From assembly GCF_020782115.1 (NCBI RefSeq), contig NZ_JAJGMW010000016.1, positions 1 through 64,000 on the forward strand: 64,000 nucleotides of DNA. The letters run 5' to 3'. The position numbers and the translations under genes are program-made. Below, piece by piece: positions 26,898 through 35,922 of this stretch. This DNA comes from Leeuwenhoekiella parthenopeia (GTDB taxonomy: Bacteria; Bacteroidota; Bacteroidia; Flavobacteriales; Flavobacteriaceae). A model generated the notes under the pieces. That model had not been told where the DNA came from. It searched no databases and was given only the letters and a program-made list of their open reading frames with translations. Within the stretch, counting starts at the first letter, position 1; each line of letters starts with the position of its first letter.

Positions 26898-28160
26898 CTA
26901 CCAGTCGTTAACCCGGTTGCTATCTAGTTTAACGAATATGAATAGCAAGATCGTAAAGCCCCATAAGGATGAGCCCCCATAACTGAAAAAGGGCAGGGGA
27001 ATACCTACCGTAGGAAGCACCCCGGTTACCATCCCGATATTTACCAGAAAGTGAATGAATAGAATTCCGGCAACGCTATAGCCGTAAATACGACTGAACT
27101 GACTCTTTTGCCGTTCGGCAAGTATAATGACGCGCAACATAAGGCCCACAAAGAGGAAGATGACCAGCGTGCTGCCTAGAAAGCCCCATTCTTCACCCAC
27201 GGTGCTAAAAATATAGTCGGTTTGCTGCTCAGGTACAAAATCGCCTTTGGTCTGAGTTCCCTTCAAAAAGCCCTTTCCAAATAAACCCCCGTTGCCAATT
27301 GCAATTTCAGACTGGTAGGTGTTGTAGCCTATGCTTTTCATATCTACATCTTTCCCCAATACCACATTAAAGCGGTCGCGATGGCGCTGTTCAAAAACGT
27401 TTTGAAAGATATAATCTACCGAAAATACAAAGAGCATTGAGACTATGGGTAAAACGTAATACAGTCGTTTGCCGAAGCGCTTTTTGCGGTTCATTATGAG
27501 CAGAATTACCGCAATCGCAAAAATTCCTGCAATGACGTAATAAGGGCCAAAAGCCAGCGTCAGTATAAAAAGGCCTACTACAACAGAGCCAATAATGAGG
27601 TAAATACCTGAAAGTCCTTCGCGGTAAAGTGGAAAGAAAAAGGCGGCATACACCAGCGCGCTACCGGGATCGGGTTGTGGAATAATACAAATAGCGGGTA
27701 GAGCAATAATTACAAAAGCTCTAAGTTGATGAACAAATGATTTTACATCGGTCTGAATATCACTTAGGTATTTGGCCAAAGCGAGTGCTGTTGCGGCCTT
27801 GGCAAATTCGCTGGGCTGCAGGCCAAAACTTCCGAAGCCGTACCAACTGGTAGCGCCTGAAATGGTTTTTCCAAAAACAAAAAGCCCCAGAAGTGACAGG
27901 ATGGAAACTACATAAATAATACTCGCAAAGCGTTCAAAAAACTTAGCTTCGAGTGACAGGATAAATATGATGAGCAGAATGCTTAGACCTATAAAAAGCA
28001 ATTGTTTTGCATAGAGGTTGCTCAGGTCAAAGAGATTGTAATTCTCCGTAGGATCTATAGATGCCGAGATGATATTCACCCACCCAATACCTACTAAAGC
28101 GAGATATAATACAATAATTAACCAGTCAAAAGTTCCGCGGTTGCGTGTATTTATAGCCAT
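26898..28160 (-). CDS. rodA: Rod-shape SEDS glycosyltransferase RodA
   Basis: RodA polymerises glycan strands for side-wall growth together with PBP2. The 420-residue SEDS protein has about ten membrane segments, the central LQPSEFAKAATALALAKYL, PDPGSALVY, and the C-terminal VGIPLPFFSYGGSS signature. It starts by a one-base overlap with the mrdA stop and is the last gene of the mre-mrd operon. Confidence 0.95.
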   Translation of the reverse strand: MAINTRNRGTFDWLIIVLYLALVGIGWVNIISASIDPTENYNLFDLSNLYAKQLLFIGLSILLIIFILSLEAKFFERFASIIYVVSILSLLGLFVFGKTISGATSWYGFGSFGLQPSEFAKAATALALAKYLSDIQTDVKSFVHQLRAFVIIALPAICIIPQPDPGSALVYAAFFFPLYREGLSGIYLIIGSVVVGLFILTLAFGPYYVIAGIFAIAVILLIMNRKKRFGKRLYYVLPIVSMLFVFSVDYIFQNVFEQRHRDRFNVVLGKDVDMKSIGYNTYQSEIAIGNGGLFGKGFLKGTQTKGDFVPEQQTDYIFSTVGEEWGFLGSTLVIFLFVGLMLRVIILAERQKSQFSRIYGYSVAGILFIHFLVNIGMVTGVLPTVGIPLPFFSYGGSSLWGFTILLFIFVKLDSNRVNDW

Positions 28161-30070
28161 TAAAGTTGAGGCTTTTCGGGAATGCCACTTAATTTTTTAC
28201 CATCATTGATATAGAAGGGCTGGCCGCTTAACGGTTTTGCATATTCGTCCTCAAGGCTGTGGGTAAGTACCCATTCTTCAAGATCTGTTCTGGTGATTTC
28301 GCCTTTAATGTGTTTTTCAATCATTAAACTGGCGATTTTACCGGCGTAACGCGATCCCCAGTATCCGTTTTCTACGAAAACCGCGATGGCAATTTTTGGG
28401 TTATCTTTTGGCGCAAAAGCCACAAAGATCGAGTGGTCGGTTAATTGTTCGCGCTCCCCGTTAATCTTGGTGTAATTTTCGGCAGTACCGGTTTTACCAC
28501 AAATATCAATATCGGCGATACGCACGGCCGATGCTGTTCCGTAGTTATACACATCGTACATACCCTGAACTACCGGTTCAAAATTAGCAGGATCTATACT
28601 GGTAACATGCTTGGTTCGGTATTCTTCGGGAATTTGCTTTTCATCTCCTTCAATACTTTTTATGATATGAGGTGTATAATACCAACCCCGGTTAGCAATG
28701 GCCGCTGTGACGTTTGCCAATTGAATAGGCGTAGTGATTACCTCGCCCTGACCAATGGAGTTAGATATTGTGGCAGTACTAAACCACTTGTATTTTGGGT
28801 ACTCGTACGACCTATTGTAAAACTTGCTATCCGGAATAAAGCCGGGACGTCCTGTAGGCAGGTCGGTTCCCATGAAGTCACCAAGCCCGAAACTGGCAAG
28901 GTGATTATTCCAGACGTCCATACCTTCCTGAGGAGAATCGTATTTTTCAATGACGCGTCGGTAAACATTGGCGAAATAGGCATTACACGAGTTGGCAATA
29001 CCCGGAATCATACTCAGTGGTGAAGGATGGTGGTGACAACCCAGTTTTCGGCCTCGTCCATAAACATAGCCGCCGTGACAGGAAAAACTCTCTTCAGTGT
29101 TGACCACGCCTTCCTGCAATGCGATAAGCGCATTTAAGGTTTTAAAGGGTGAGCCGGGAGGATATTCTGCCTGAAGACTGCGGTCAAACAGAGGTTTTGA
29201 GATAGTATCGTACCAAAGTTTGGTAAAGTTAGCCGAACGTTCACGCCCTACCAGCAAAGCAGGATCGTAATTGGGTGCAGATATCAAGGCAAGGATTTCA
29301 CCGGTAGCAGGCTCTATGGCAATAATACCGCCACGTTTATTGACCATCAATTCTTCTCCATAGCGTTGCAGTGCAGCATCTACGGTAAGGGTAATGTCTT
29401 TACCGGGTTGGGGTAGGGTATCTAGGCTTCCGTTTTTATAAGGGCCTATGTCGCGATTGAAGCGGTCTTTTTGAATATATTTTACGCCCTTGACTCCTCT
29501 TAAAACATCTTCATATTGTTTTTCTACTCCTGTTCTACCTCTTAAGTCTCCCGATTGATAATACGGGTTTGCTTCGATGTCAGATTGGTTTACTTCGGCT
29601 ATATAGCCTAAAAAATTGGCGCCAAAATCTATTTGATAATCCCTTAAAGAACGTTTTTGAATATAGAAACCTTCGTATTTGCGCATTTTTTCCTGTAAAT
29701 AGGCGTACTCAGACTTCGTAAGCTGAGGTATGACAATAGAAGGCAGGCGCGGTGAATAAACCCTTGCCTTTTCAAGACGCGTTACCAGAGCTTCTTTGGT
29801 CATCTTAAGCATCTGGCAGAGTTCCAGGGTGTCAAAAGGCTCTACTTCGCGCGGTATTACCATCACATCATACGAGGGCTGGTTACTAACCAGCAGTTCG
29901 CCATTGCGATCGTAAATATGACCGCGTTGCGGATAGTCGAAGCTGCGTTTAATCGCATTGTTTTCAGACAGGCCGGCGTATGAAGTATTTAAGATTTGTA
30001 AATAGAATAGCCTTCCGGTAAATAAAAGTCCGGAAACCAATACAACAGTAAATAGCAGTATTCTTCTCAT
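28160..30070 (-). CDS. mrdA: Penicillin-binding protein 2
   Basis: PBP2 is the transpeptidase of the elongasome. The 636 residues comprise an N-terminal membrane anchor (about 5-27), a pedestal/dimerisation region, and a transpeptidase domain with nucleophile S307 in PPGSPFK, the SxN motif in ATISNSIGQGE and KTG in DICGKTGTAE. Family length is about 600-640. The start overlaps the mreD stop by four bases (ATGA), indicating coupled translation. Confidence 0.96.
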   Translation of the reverse strand: MRRILLFTVVLVSGLLFTGRLFYLQILNTSYAGLSENNAIKRSFDYPQRGHIYDRNGELLVSNQPSYDVMVIPREVEPFDTLELCQMLKMTKEALVTRLEKARVYSPRLPSIVIPQLTKSEYAYLQEKMRKYEGFYIQKRSLRDYQIDFGANFLGYIAEVNQSDIEANPYYQSGDLRGRTGVEKQYEDVLRGVKGVKYIQKDRFNRDIGPYKNGSLDTLPQPGKDITLTVDAALQRYGEELMVNKRGGIIAIEPATGEILALISAPNYDPALLVGRERSANFTKLWYDTISKPLFDRSLQAEYPPGSPFKTLNALIALQEGVVNTEESFSCHGGYVYGRGRKLGCHHHPSPLSMIPGIANSCNAYFANVYRRVIEKYDSPQEGMDVWNNHLASFGLGDFMGTDLPTGRPGFIPDSKFYNRSYEYPKYKWFSTATISNSIGQGEVITTPIQLANVTAAIANRGWYYTPHIIKSIEGDEKQIPEEYRTKHVTSIDPANFEPVVQGMYDVYNYGTASAVRIADIDICGKTGTAENYTKINGEREQLTDHSIFVAFAPKDNPKIAIAVFVENGYWGSRYAGKIASLMIEKHIKGEITRTDLEEWVLTHSLEDEYAKPLSGQPFYINDGKKLSGIPEKPQL

Positions 30071-30573
30071 TTACGTCTAAAACTAAAGAGGGTGATAAAA
30101 AGCATGCAGAGGGTTAAAGTAAATACCCCACTGAACAACGTCTTCTTAAGTATATAGATTATATCTGAAAAGTTAAAACTTTCGAGAGAAAAAAGGATGA
30201 GGTGATGTGCGAAAATCATAATGCTGATGAAGAGCAGTCGCTCGCCATAAGCCGCGGTTGAGATTTTCACGGCATTGTACTCGTAGGCAATACCAAAAAT
30301 AGATTGCAGGATCCATGGGCGTATGTAGGCAACCGTTACACTTGCAGCTGCGTGCATCCCGCCACTATTGGTAAACATATCTATACTGAGTCCCAGTAAA
30401 AAGCTCGAAAACAATAAGAGCGCGCGGTTGTCACCTATTGGAAACAGAAGTATAAACAGAATATACGGGTAGGGGTTTATATAGCCTAAAAACTCGATGT
30501 TGTTAAACAGGGTAATCTGTGCCAGGACCAGCACGATAAAGCGTAGGGTGTTACGTATTATACTATTGCTCAT
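30067..30573 (-). CDS. mreD: Rod-shape-determining protein MreD
   Basis: MreD is a small inner-membrane protein of the elongasome. The 168-residue protein has about five hydrophobic helices and the segment LLGLSIDMFTNSGGMHAAAS, which corresponds to the conserved GLxxDxxxxxxxG region of MreD. It overlaps mreC by 11 bases and mrdA by four, the classic tight order. Confidence 0.9.
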   Translation of the reverse strand: MSNSIIRNTLRFIVLVLAQITLFNNIEFLGYINPYPYILFILLFPIGDNRALLLFSSFLLGLSIDMFTNSGGMHAAASVTVAYIRPWILQSIFGIAYEYNAVKISTAAYGERLLFISIMIFAHHLILFSLESFNFSDIIYILKKTLFSGVFTLTLCMLFITLFSFRRK

Positions 30574-31387
30574 CGCGGGTTTCCTGTTCTAAAGTTTGTA
30601 TTTCTTTCCGGTCCAGGTTTTCAATCACGTACACGTGACCTACATTAGTCATATCGTTAAAAAGTTTAACCTTGATGCTGTAAAAATTTTCGGTAGGATC
30701 CAGTGCAAACTGCTCTATGGTACCTATACCAATACCCTCCGGAAAAATGGTTGATTTTCCACCGGTTACGATGGTGTCGCCCTGTTTTACAGGGGCTTTA
30801 GACTGCACGTCGATAAGATCAACGAGATTGGGGTCACCGCCTTTCCATACTAAAATTCCAAAGTGATTGCTCTTCTTCAATTTGGCATTGATCTGGGAGT
30901 TGCTGTTGAGAATGCTCATTACGGTGGCATAGCCCGGAGATACCTTATCTACAATCCCTACAATCCCTTTGCTGGTTATAACGCCCAGGTCTTGCTTTAT
31001 CCCTGCGTCACGACCGGCTTTTAAGGTTAGGAAATTGTCTTTGTGTGAGTAGTTGTTGTTGATGACTTTTGCGGTGGTAATTTTAAATTTTGTACCAAAG
31101 CTTGAGGTGTCAATTTTCTGCGAAACACTGTCCCGTGTGTTGAGAAGCTGTTGTCTAAGACGGCTGTTTTCGGCAAGCAACTGCTCATTATGGGTTTTTA
31201 GATCAAAGTAGGTCGAAACGTTGTCGATAGCCGTAAAAATACCACCACTAAGAAAATTTGCCGAGTTGACAAATTTGCTTCGGTGATAGGAATGCGACTG
31301 AATGGTAAAAACAAGGGATAAAAACAGCAAAAATGCAAATAGCAGAAAGTTTCTATACTTGATTAGAAAATTGACAATTTGCTGCAT
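30563..31387 (-). CDS. mreC: Rod-shape-determining protein MreC
   Basis: MreC is a bitopic inner-membrane protein that activates PBP2/RodA from the periplasm. The 274-residue protein has a transmembrane helix at about 12-30, a coiled coil at about 60-90 (YFDLKTHNEQLLAENSRLRQ) and two beta-barrel domains containing AGRDAGIKQDLGVIT and STIFPEGIGIG. It follows mreB after 14 bases. Confidence 0.94.
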   Translation of the reverse strand: MQQIVNFLIKYRNFLLFAFLLFLSLVFTIQSHSYHRSKFVNSANFLSGGIFTAIDNVSTYFDLKTHNEQLLAENSRLRQQLLNTRDSVSQKIDTSSFGTKFKITTAKVINNNYSHKDNFLTLKAGRDAGIKQDLGVITSKGIVGIVDKVSPGYATVMSILNSNSQINAKLKKSNHFGILVWKGGDPNLVDLIDVQSKAPVKQGDTIVTGGKSTIFPEGIGIGTIEQFALDPTENFYSIKVKLFNDMTNVGHVYVIENLDRKEIQTLEQETRDEQ

Positions 31388-31401
31388 GAATCACAATGCT
31401 A

Positions 31402-32430
31402 TTATTTGATGAGAACGCTCTTGAATCTGTTCAGGTTTTTTAGCGTAATACCGGTACCGCGTACTACAGCGCGAAGCGGATCTTCGGCAATATAAACGGG
31501 TAAATCGGTTTTTTGCGATAAACGCTTATCAAGACCGCGCAACATACTACCACCACCGGCTAGGTAAATACCGGTGTTATAAATGTCTGCAGCAAGTTCG
31601 GGCGGGGTTTGAGATAAGGTTTCCATCACAGCGTCTTCAATACGCAGGATCGATTTATCTAAAGCCTTGGCGATCTCACGATAAGAGATTGATACCTGCT
31701 TCGGTTTGCCGGTTAGCAGGTCACGTCCCTGAACGCTCATATCTTCCGGCGGAACTTCTAAATCTTCAGTAGCTGCACCAATTTGTATTTTAATTTTTTC
31801 CGCACTGCGTTCCCCTACATAAAGGTTGTGCTGGGTGCGCATATAATAGATGATGTCGTTTGTAAAAACATCTCCCGCAATCTTAACCGATTTATCGCAG
31901 ACAATTCCACCTAAAGCGATCACGGCAATTTCGGTAGTACCACCACCTATATCCACAATCATATTTCCTTTAGGCTGCATAATGTCTACCCCAATACCTA
32001 TAGCTGCTGCCATAGGCTCGTGAATCAAATAAACCTCCTTGCCGTTTACACGCTCTGCACTTTCTTTAACCGCGCGCATTTCAACCTCTGTAATCCCGGA
32101 AGGAATGCAAATAACCATACGCAAGGCAGGAGCAAAAAGGCGTTTTTTGAGCGCAGGGATCTCTTTGATGAACATACTCATCATTTGCTCGCTGGCATCA
32201 AAGTCTGCAATAACCCCGTCTTTCAAAGGCCGGATGGTTTTGATGTTTTCATGCGTTTTGCCCTGCATCATCGCGGCATCTTTACCGGCAGCGATAATCT
32301 TATTGCTCACCCGGTCACGGGCTACAATAGACGGACTGTCAACCACAACTTTATCGTTGTGGATGATGAGGGTGTTTGCGGTACCAAGATCTATTGCTAT
32401 TTCTTCGGTAAGAAAATCAAAAAAGCCCAT
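31402..32430 (-). CDS. mreB: Rod-shape-determining actin MreB
   Basis: MreB is the bacterial actin that organises side-wall synthesis. The 342-residue protein has all ATP-site motifs: phosphate 1 in AIDLGTANTLI, the connector EPMAAAIGIG, phosphate 2 in NMIVDIGGGTTEIAVI and the adenosine motif LAGGGSMLRG. It leads the mreBCD-mrdA-rodA block and lies 72 bases downstream of purH, so it may have its own weak promoter or be read from purH. Confidence 0.97.
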   Translation of the reverse strand: MGFFDFLTEEIAIDLGTANTLIIHNDKVVVDSPSIVARDRVSNKIIAAGKDAAMMQGKTHENIKTIRPLKDGVIADFDASEQMMSMFIKEIPALKKRLFAPALRMVICIPSGITEVEMRAVKESAERVNGKEVYLIHEPMAAAIGIGVDIMQPKGNMIVDIGGGTTEIAVIALGGIVCDKSVKIAGDVFTNDIIYYMRTQHNLYVGERSAEKIKIQIGAATEDLEVPPEDMSVQGRDLLTGKPKQVSISYREIAKALDKSILRIEDAVMETLSQTPPELAADIYNTGIYLAGGGSMLRGLDKRLSQKTDLPVYIAEDPLRAVVRGTGITLKNLNRFKSVLIK

Positions 32431-32502
32431 AAGCTATGATGTGATTAGGGAGGTTAGATGCTAAAAGGTTAATCTTTAAATGTACTTAAAAAATACGGTT
32501 TA

Positions 32503-34029
32503 TTAGTGTTTAAAATGTCTTGTTCCGGTCATTACCATCGCCACATCGTGTTCATTGCAATAATCAATGCTTAATTGATCTTTTATGGAACCTCCGGGTT
32601 GAATTACCGCAGTAATACCTGCCTTATCTGCCAGCTCCACACAATCCGGAAACGGGAAAAATGCATCACTCGCCATCACGGCACCTTTAAGGTCAAAACC
32701 AAATGAAGTGGCTTTTTCTACTGCCTGACGCAAAGCATCAACTCGTGAATTCTGACCGGTACCACTTGCAAAAAGCTGTTTGTCTTTAGCAAATACAATC
32801 GTGTTCGACTTGGTGTGCTTGCAGATTTTTGAAGCAAATACTAAGTCAGTTAACTCTTCAACCGTGGGTTTATTGTTTGTTACCGTCTTAAGATCTTTAA
32901 GGCTGTCTGTTATAAAATCTTTATCCTGAACCAGCACGCCGTTTAAACAACTGCGCACCTGATCTTTAGGAAGGTCAACCGGCTTTTGAACCAGCAGTAC
33001 TCTATTTTTCTTTTCTTTTAAAATTTCTAAAGCGGCTTCAGAATAAGAAGGAGCAATCACTACCTCACAGAACAGTTTGTGAATCTCTTCGGCGGTAGCT
33101 TTATCAATTTCTTTGTTGGCGATAAGTATACCTCCAAAGGCAGATACGGGGTCTCCTGCCAAAGCATCTACATAAGCCTGGTGTAATGTCGCGCGCTGTG
33201 CTACTCCGCAGGCATTGTTGTGCTTTAAAATGGCAAAGGTTGGATTTTCATCTTTAAATTCGGCCATTAGGTTTACGGCAGCATCTACGTCAAGCAAATT
33301 GTTATAGGAAAGCTCTTTTCCGTGCAGTTGCTCAAACATTGCGTCAAAATCTCCGTAAAACGTTCCTTTTTGATGCGGGTTTTCACCATAACGTAAGCTT
33401 TTACCCTGTGTATAACTGGCTTTGTAAACGGTTTCTTCTTCGTTAAAATAATTGAAGATCGCTGTGTCGTAATGTGAAGAGACATTAAATGCTTTTGCTG
33501 CAAAACGCTTGCGATCGGCCAGGGTAGTGGTTCCTTCATTTGCTGAAATAAGTTCTAAAACCTCTTCATAATCGTCAACCGAAGAAACACAAAGCGTGTC
33601 TTTAAAGTTTTTAGCTGCAGCGCGAATCAGTGAAATACCGCCAATGTCTATCTTCTCAACGATGTCCTGCTCAGAAGCTCCTGAAGCCACCGTTTTCTCA
33701 AAAGGATATAAATCTACAATTACGATATCCAACTGTGGAATCTGATATTCTTCCATCTCGGCAACATCGCCCTCGTGATCCTGGCGGTTCAAAATTCCAC
33801 CAAAGATTTTAGGATGTAAGGTTTTAACTCTTCCGCCCAAAATAGAAGGATACGAAGTGATATCTTCAACAGGTACAACCGGGATGTCTAAATCGCGTAT
33901 AAATTTTTCGGTGCCCCCCGTAGAATAAAGCGTTATGCCAAGTTCATGAAATTTTTTGATAAGCGGTTCTAGACCTTCTTTACTAAAAACGGAAACCAGG
34001 GCTGCTTTGGCCTGAATAGGAGTGCTCAT
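32503..34029 (-). CDS. purH: Bifunctional AICAR transformylase / IMP cyclohydrolase
   Basis: PurH carries out the last two steps of IMP synthesis. The 508 residues include an N-terminal IMP cyclohydrolase of the MGS-like fold (about 1-145, with LYSTGGTEKFI and LGGRVKTLHPKI) and a C-terminal AICAR transformylase with the essential lysine-histidine pair in ILKHNNACGVA, and ASDAFFPFPD near the end. A strong -7 box lies 22 bases upstream of the ATG. Confidence 0.97.
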   Translation of the reverse strand: MSTPIQAKAALVSVFSKEGLEPLIKKFHELGITLYSTGGTEKFIRDLDIPVVPVEDITSYPSILGGRVKTLHPKIFGGILNRQDHEGDVAEMEEYQIPQLDIVIVDLYPFEKTVASGASEQDIVEKIDIGGISLIRAAAKNFKDTLCVSSVDDYEEVLELISANEGTTTLADRKRFAAKAFNVSSHYDTAIFNYFNEEETVYKASYTQGKSLRYGENPHQKGTFYGDFDAMFEQLHGKELSYNNLLDVDAAVNLMAEFKDENPTFAILKHNNACGVAQRATLHQAYVDALAGDPVSAFGGILIANKEIDKATAEEIHKLFCEVVIAPSYSEAALEILKEKKNRVLLVQKPVDLPKDQVRSCLNGVLVQDKDFITDSLKDLKTVTNNKPTVEELTDLVFASKICKHTKSNTIVFAKDKQLFASGTGQNSRVDALRQAVEKATSFGFDLKGAVMASDAFFPFPDCVELADKAGITAVIQPGGSIKDQLSIDYCNEHDVAMVMTGTRHFKH

Positions 34030-34050
34030 AAGAAAAATTTATTTTGGGTG

Positions 34051-34058
34051 CAAAAGTA
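34051..34058 (-). promoter_or_regulatory. -7 element for purH
   Basis: On the minus strand TACTTTTG matches all fixed positions of the Bacteroidota -7 consensus TAnnTTTG and lies 22 bases before the purH ATG, giving a leader of about 14 bases. No clear TTG -33 element stands at 17-23 bases. Confidence 0.5.
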
Positions 34059-34106
34059 TGAATTTAAGCACTAAAACGTCACGCATATTTTTGTAATTTC
34101 TAGCTA

Positions 34107-34114
34107 TAATTTTG
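34107..34114 (+). promoter_or_regulatory. -7 element for the FtsX-type permease
   Basis: TAATTTTG matches TAnnTTTG exactly, 52 bases before the chosen ATG at 34167. A start at about 34121 would make the alternative upstream ATG at 34122 nearly leaderless, which favours 34167. TTTG at 34090-34093 is only 13 bases upstream of it, too close for a normal -33 element. Confidence 0.42.
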
Positions 34115-34166
34115 TAACGATATGCGCCCTTTTGCGTCATACCGTCATTCTAATCCAATCTATACC

Positions 34167-35420
34167 ATGCTTATTTACCTCAGGGTTTTAAAAGAGAGTC
34201 TGGCATTTGCTATTAACGCATTGCGTAATAACAAGTTGCGTACACTGCTATCGCTGTTGGGGGTAACCATAGGTATCTTTTCGATTATAGGAGTACTTGC
34301 AGCTGTAGATTCGCTAAAACAGGAAATTAAGGGCAGTCTGTCTTCTCTTGACAACAGTACGATTATTCTGATGCGTTTTTCGTTTGGCCCCACCGATATC
34401 CCACAATGGAAACGGGAACAATTTCCTGATGTGACGTATGAGGAGTTTCAGTTTATAAGCCGAAACGTGCCTGATGTAGAGGCCGCCTCTTTCAGTCTCA
34501 ATGTGCCTCAGGAATCTATAAAGTATGGCGATAAGCTGGTTACAGGAGTGAGTATTGCACCGGTTACAGACGGTTATTACAATATTGAAGCCTTGCAGCT
34601 TGAAGAAGGGCGTTTTTTTAATGAGGCCGAATCGAACAGTGGTTCAAACGTTGTGGTGCTGGGAGATGAGATTGCCGAAGGTTTGTTTGGCGGCCTTGAT
34701 CCTATCGGAAAAGAGGTGCGCCTGTACGGACAGCGATTTTCGGTAATAGGAGTTTTGGAGAAAGAAGGAAGCAGCATTTTTGGTCCGTCTAAAGATGGAA
34801 TGGTCATACTTCCGGTAAATGTGGTGCGTCGTATTTACGGAAGTAATAATAAATCTGCATTTCCGCAGATTGTAATTAAGCCAGAATCCGGAGTGGATAT
34901 TCCGGAATTTAATGCGGTTCTAACCCAGCGCTTACGTCAGTTTCGGGGATTGAAAACGGACGAAGTCAATAACTTCTTTATCAATCAGCTTTCGGGTTTT
35001 ACCGATTTTATAGATAATATCACGGGTACGATGTCAACCATCGGAGGATTTATTGGGCTTTTTTCCCTACTGGTAGGAGGTTTTGGAATCGCCAATATTA
35101 TGTTTGTAAGCGTAAAGGAGCGTACCAATCTGATTGGGATTCAAAAGGCCTTGGGAGCCAAAAACAAGTTTATTTTGCTTCAGTTTTTATTTGAATCAAT
35201 AATTCTGGCTGCCATAGGCGGATTGATCGGTCTGGGGCTGGTATGGATTATTACCATCGTCCTCTCGCAATTCACCGGAAGCTTTGAATTTGTGCTTTCG
35301 GCTACCAATATTTTCTACGGACTTTTCAGTTCTGTGATAATAGGTTTAATCGCCGGAATTGTGCCTGCTTTTATGGCTTCGCGTTTAGACCCGGTAGAGG
35401 CGATCAGGACGGGGATGTAA
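34167..35420 (+). CDS. FtsX/MacB-type ABC transporter permease, solitary
   Basis: The protein has 417 residues from the ATG at 34167; the longer reading from 34122 adds 15 residues without family likeness. It has the MacB-permease layout: TM1 at about 22-42 (LRTLLSLLGVTIGIFSIIGV), a MacB_PCD periplasmic domain (about 45-275), then three FtsX helices at about 290-410, with the coupling segment VKERTNLIGIQKALGAKN. It ends with the DPVEAIR motif common in these permeases. The ATPase that should drive it is not encoded next to it, and no periplasmic adaptor is adjacent. The substrate is unknown. Confidence 0.9.
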   Translation: MLIYLRVLKESLAFAINALRNNKLRTLLSLLGVTIGIFSIIGVLAAVDSLKQEIKGSLSSLDNSTIILMRFSFGPTDIPQWKREQFPDVTYEEFQFISRNVPDVEAASFSLNVPQESIKYGDKLVTGVSIAPVTDGYYNIEALQLEEGRFFNEAESNSGSNVVVLGDEIAEGLFGGLDPIGKEVRLYGQRFSVIGVLEKEGSSIFGPSKDGMVILPVNVVRRIYGSNNKSAFPQIVIKPESGVDIPEFNAVLTQRLRQFRGLKTDEVNNFFINQLSGFTDFIDNITGTMSTIGGFIGLFSLLVGGFGIANIMFVSVKERTNLIGIQKALGAKNKFILLQFLFESIILAAIGGLIGLGLVWIITIVLSQFTGSFEFVLSATNIFYGLFSSVIIGLIAGIVPAFMASRLDPVEAIRTGM

Positions 35421-35424
35421 ATTT

Positions 35425-35883
35425 TTAGCTTAAAATTCCCGAAACCTGCTCATTTACCCATTCTAAAAAGCGCTCGTCAGCTTCCGTAAAGGGGTCTGCG
35501 GTATTTGAATCAATGTCGATTTGACCTATGTTTTTTCCGTCAACAAATAGTGGGACAACGATCTCTGCTTTCACGGTAATGCTGCAGGCGATATAGTTGT
35601 CCTGAGCCTTAACATCTGGCACCACAAAGTTTTGATTGGATACGGCTACCTGACCGCAGATGCCTTTTCCAAAAGGAATTATGGTATGATCTGTAGGCTC
35701 GCCGGCGTAGGAGCTTAGTTTTAGTTCGTCTTTATCTCCATTCTTAAAATAGAAACCTACCCAGTCGTAATAATCAACTTCAGCACGTAAAAGCGTGCAA
35801 AGTTCTTCAAGACGGTGCTCTACCGAAAGCTGATCTTGTTGCAGAATAGTTGATACTTGTGGTTTTAGAGCTTCAAAAGTCAT
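35425..35883 (-). CDS. GAF-domain protein, fRMsr-like methionine sulfoxide reductase
   Basis: The 152-residue protein is a single GAF domain of the free methionine-(R)-sulfoxide reductase type: YDWVGFYF, PFGKGICGQVA, NYIACSITVKAEIVVPLF and GQIDIDS align with the known family. C76 and C100 have the same 24-residue spacing as C94 and C118 of the E. coli enzyme, C118 being catalytic. The third cysteine (E. coli C84) is replaced by H66. It may still reduce free methionine-R-sulfoxide with two cysteines, or serve as a ligand-binding GAF protein. It is convergent with the preceding permease (four bases between stops) and divergent from xrtF. Confidence 0.75.
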   Translation of the reverse strand: MTFEALKPQVSTILQQDQLSVEHRLEELCTLLRAEVDYYDWVGFYFKNGDKDELKLSSYAGEPTDHTIIPFGKGICGQVAVSNQNFVVPDVKAQDNYIACSITVKAEIVVPLFVDGKNIGQIDIDSNTADPFTEADERFLEWVNEQVSGILS

Positions 35884-35922
35884 TTTTCTTGTATTTTAGG
35901 GCGGTTTTAAACCTGTTTTTTA

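Noticed and set aside
28445-29023. 192-codon open frame on the plus strand inside mrdA
   Set aside because: It lies opposite the transpeptidase domain of PBP2 and encodes no known motif; it is a shadow frame.
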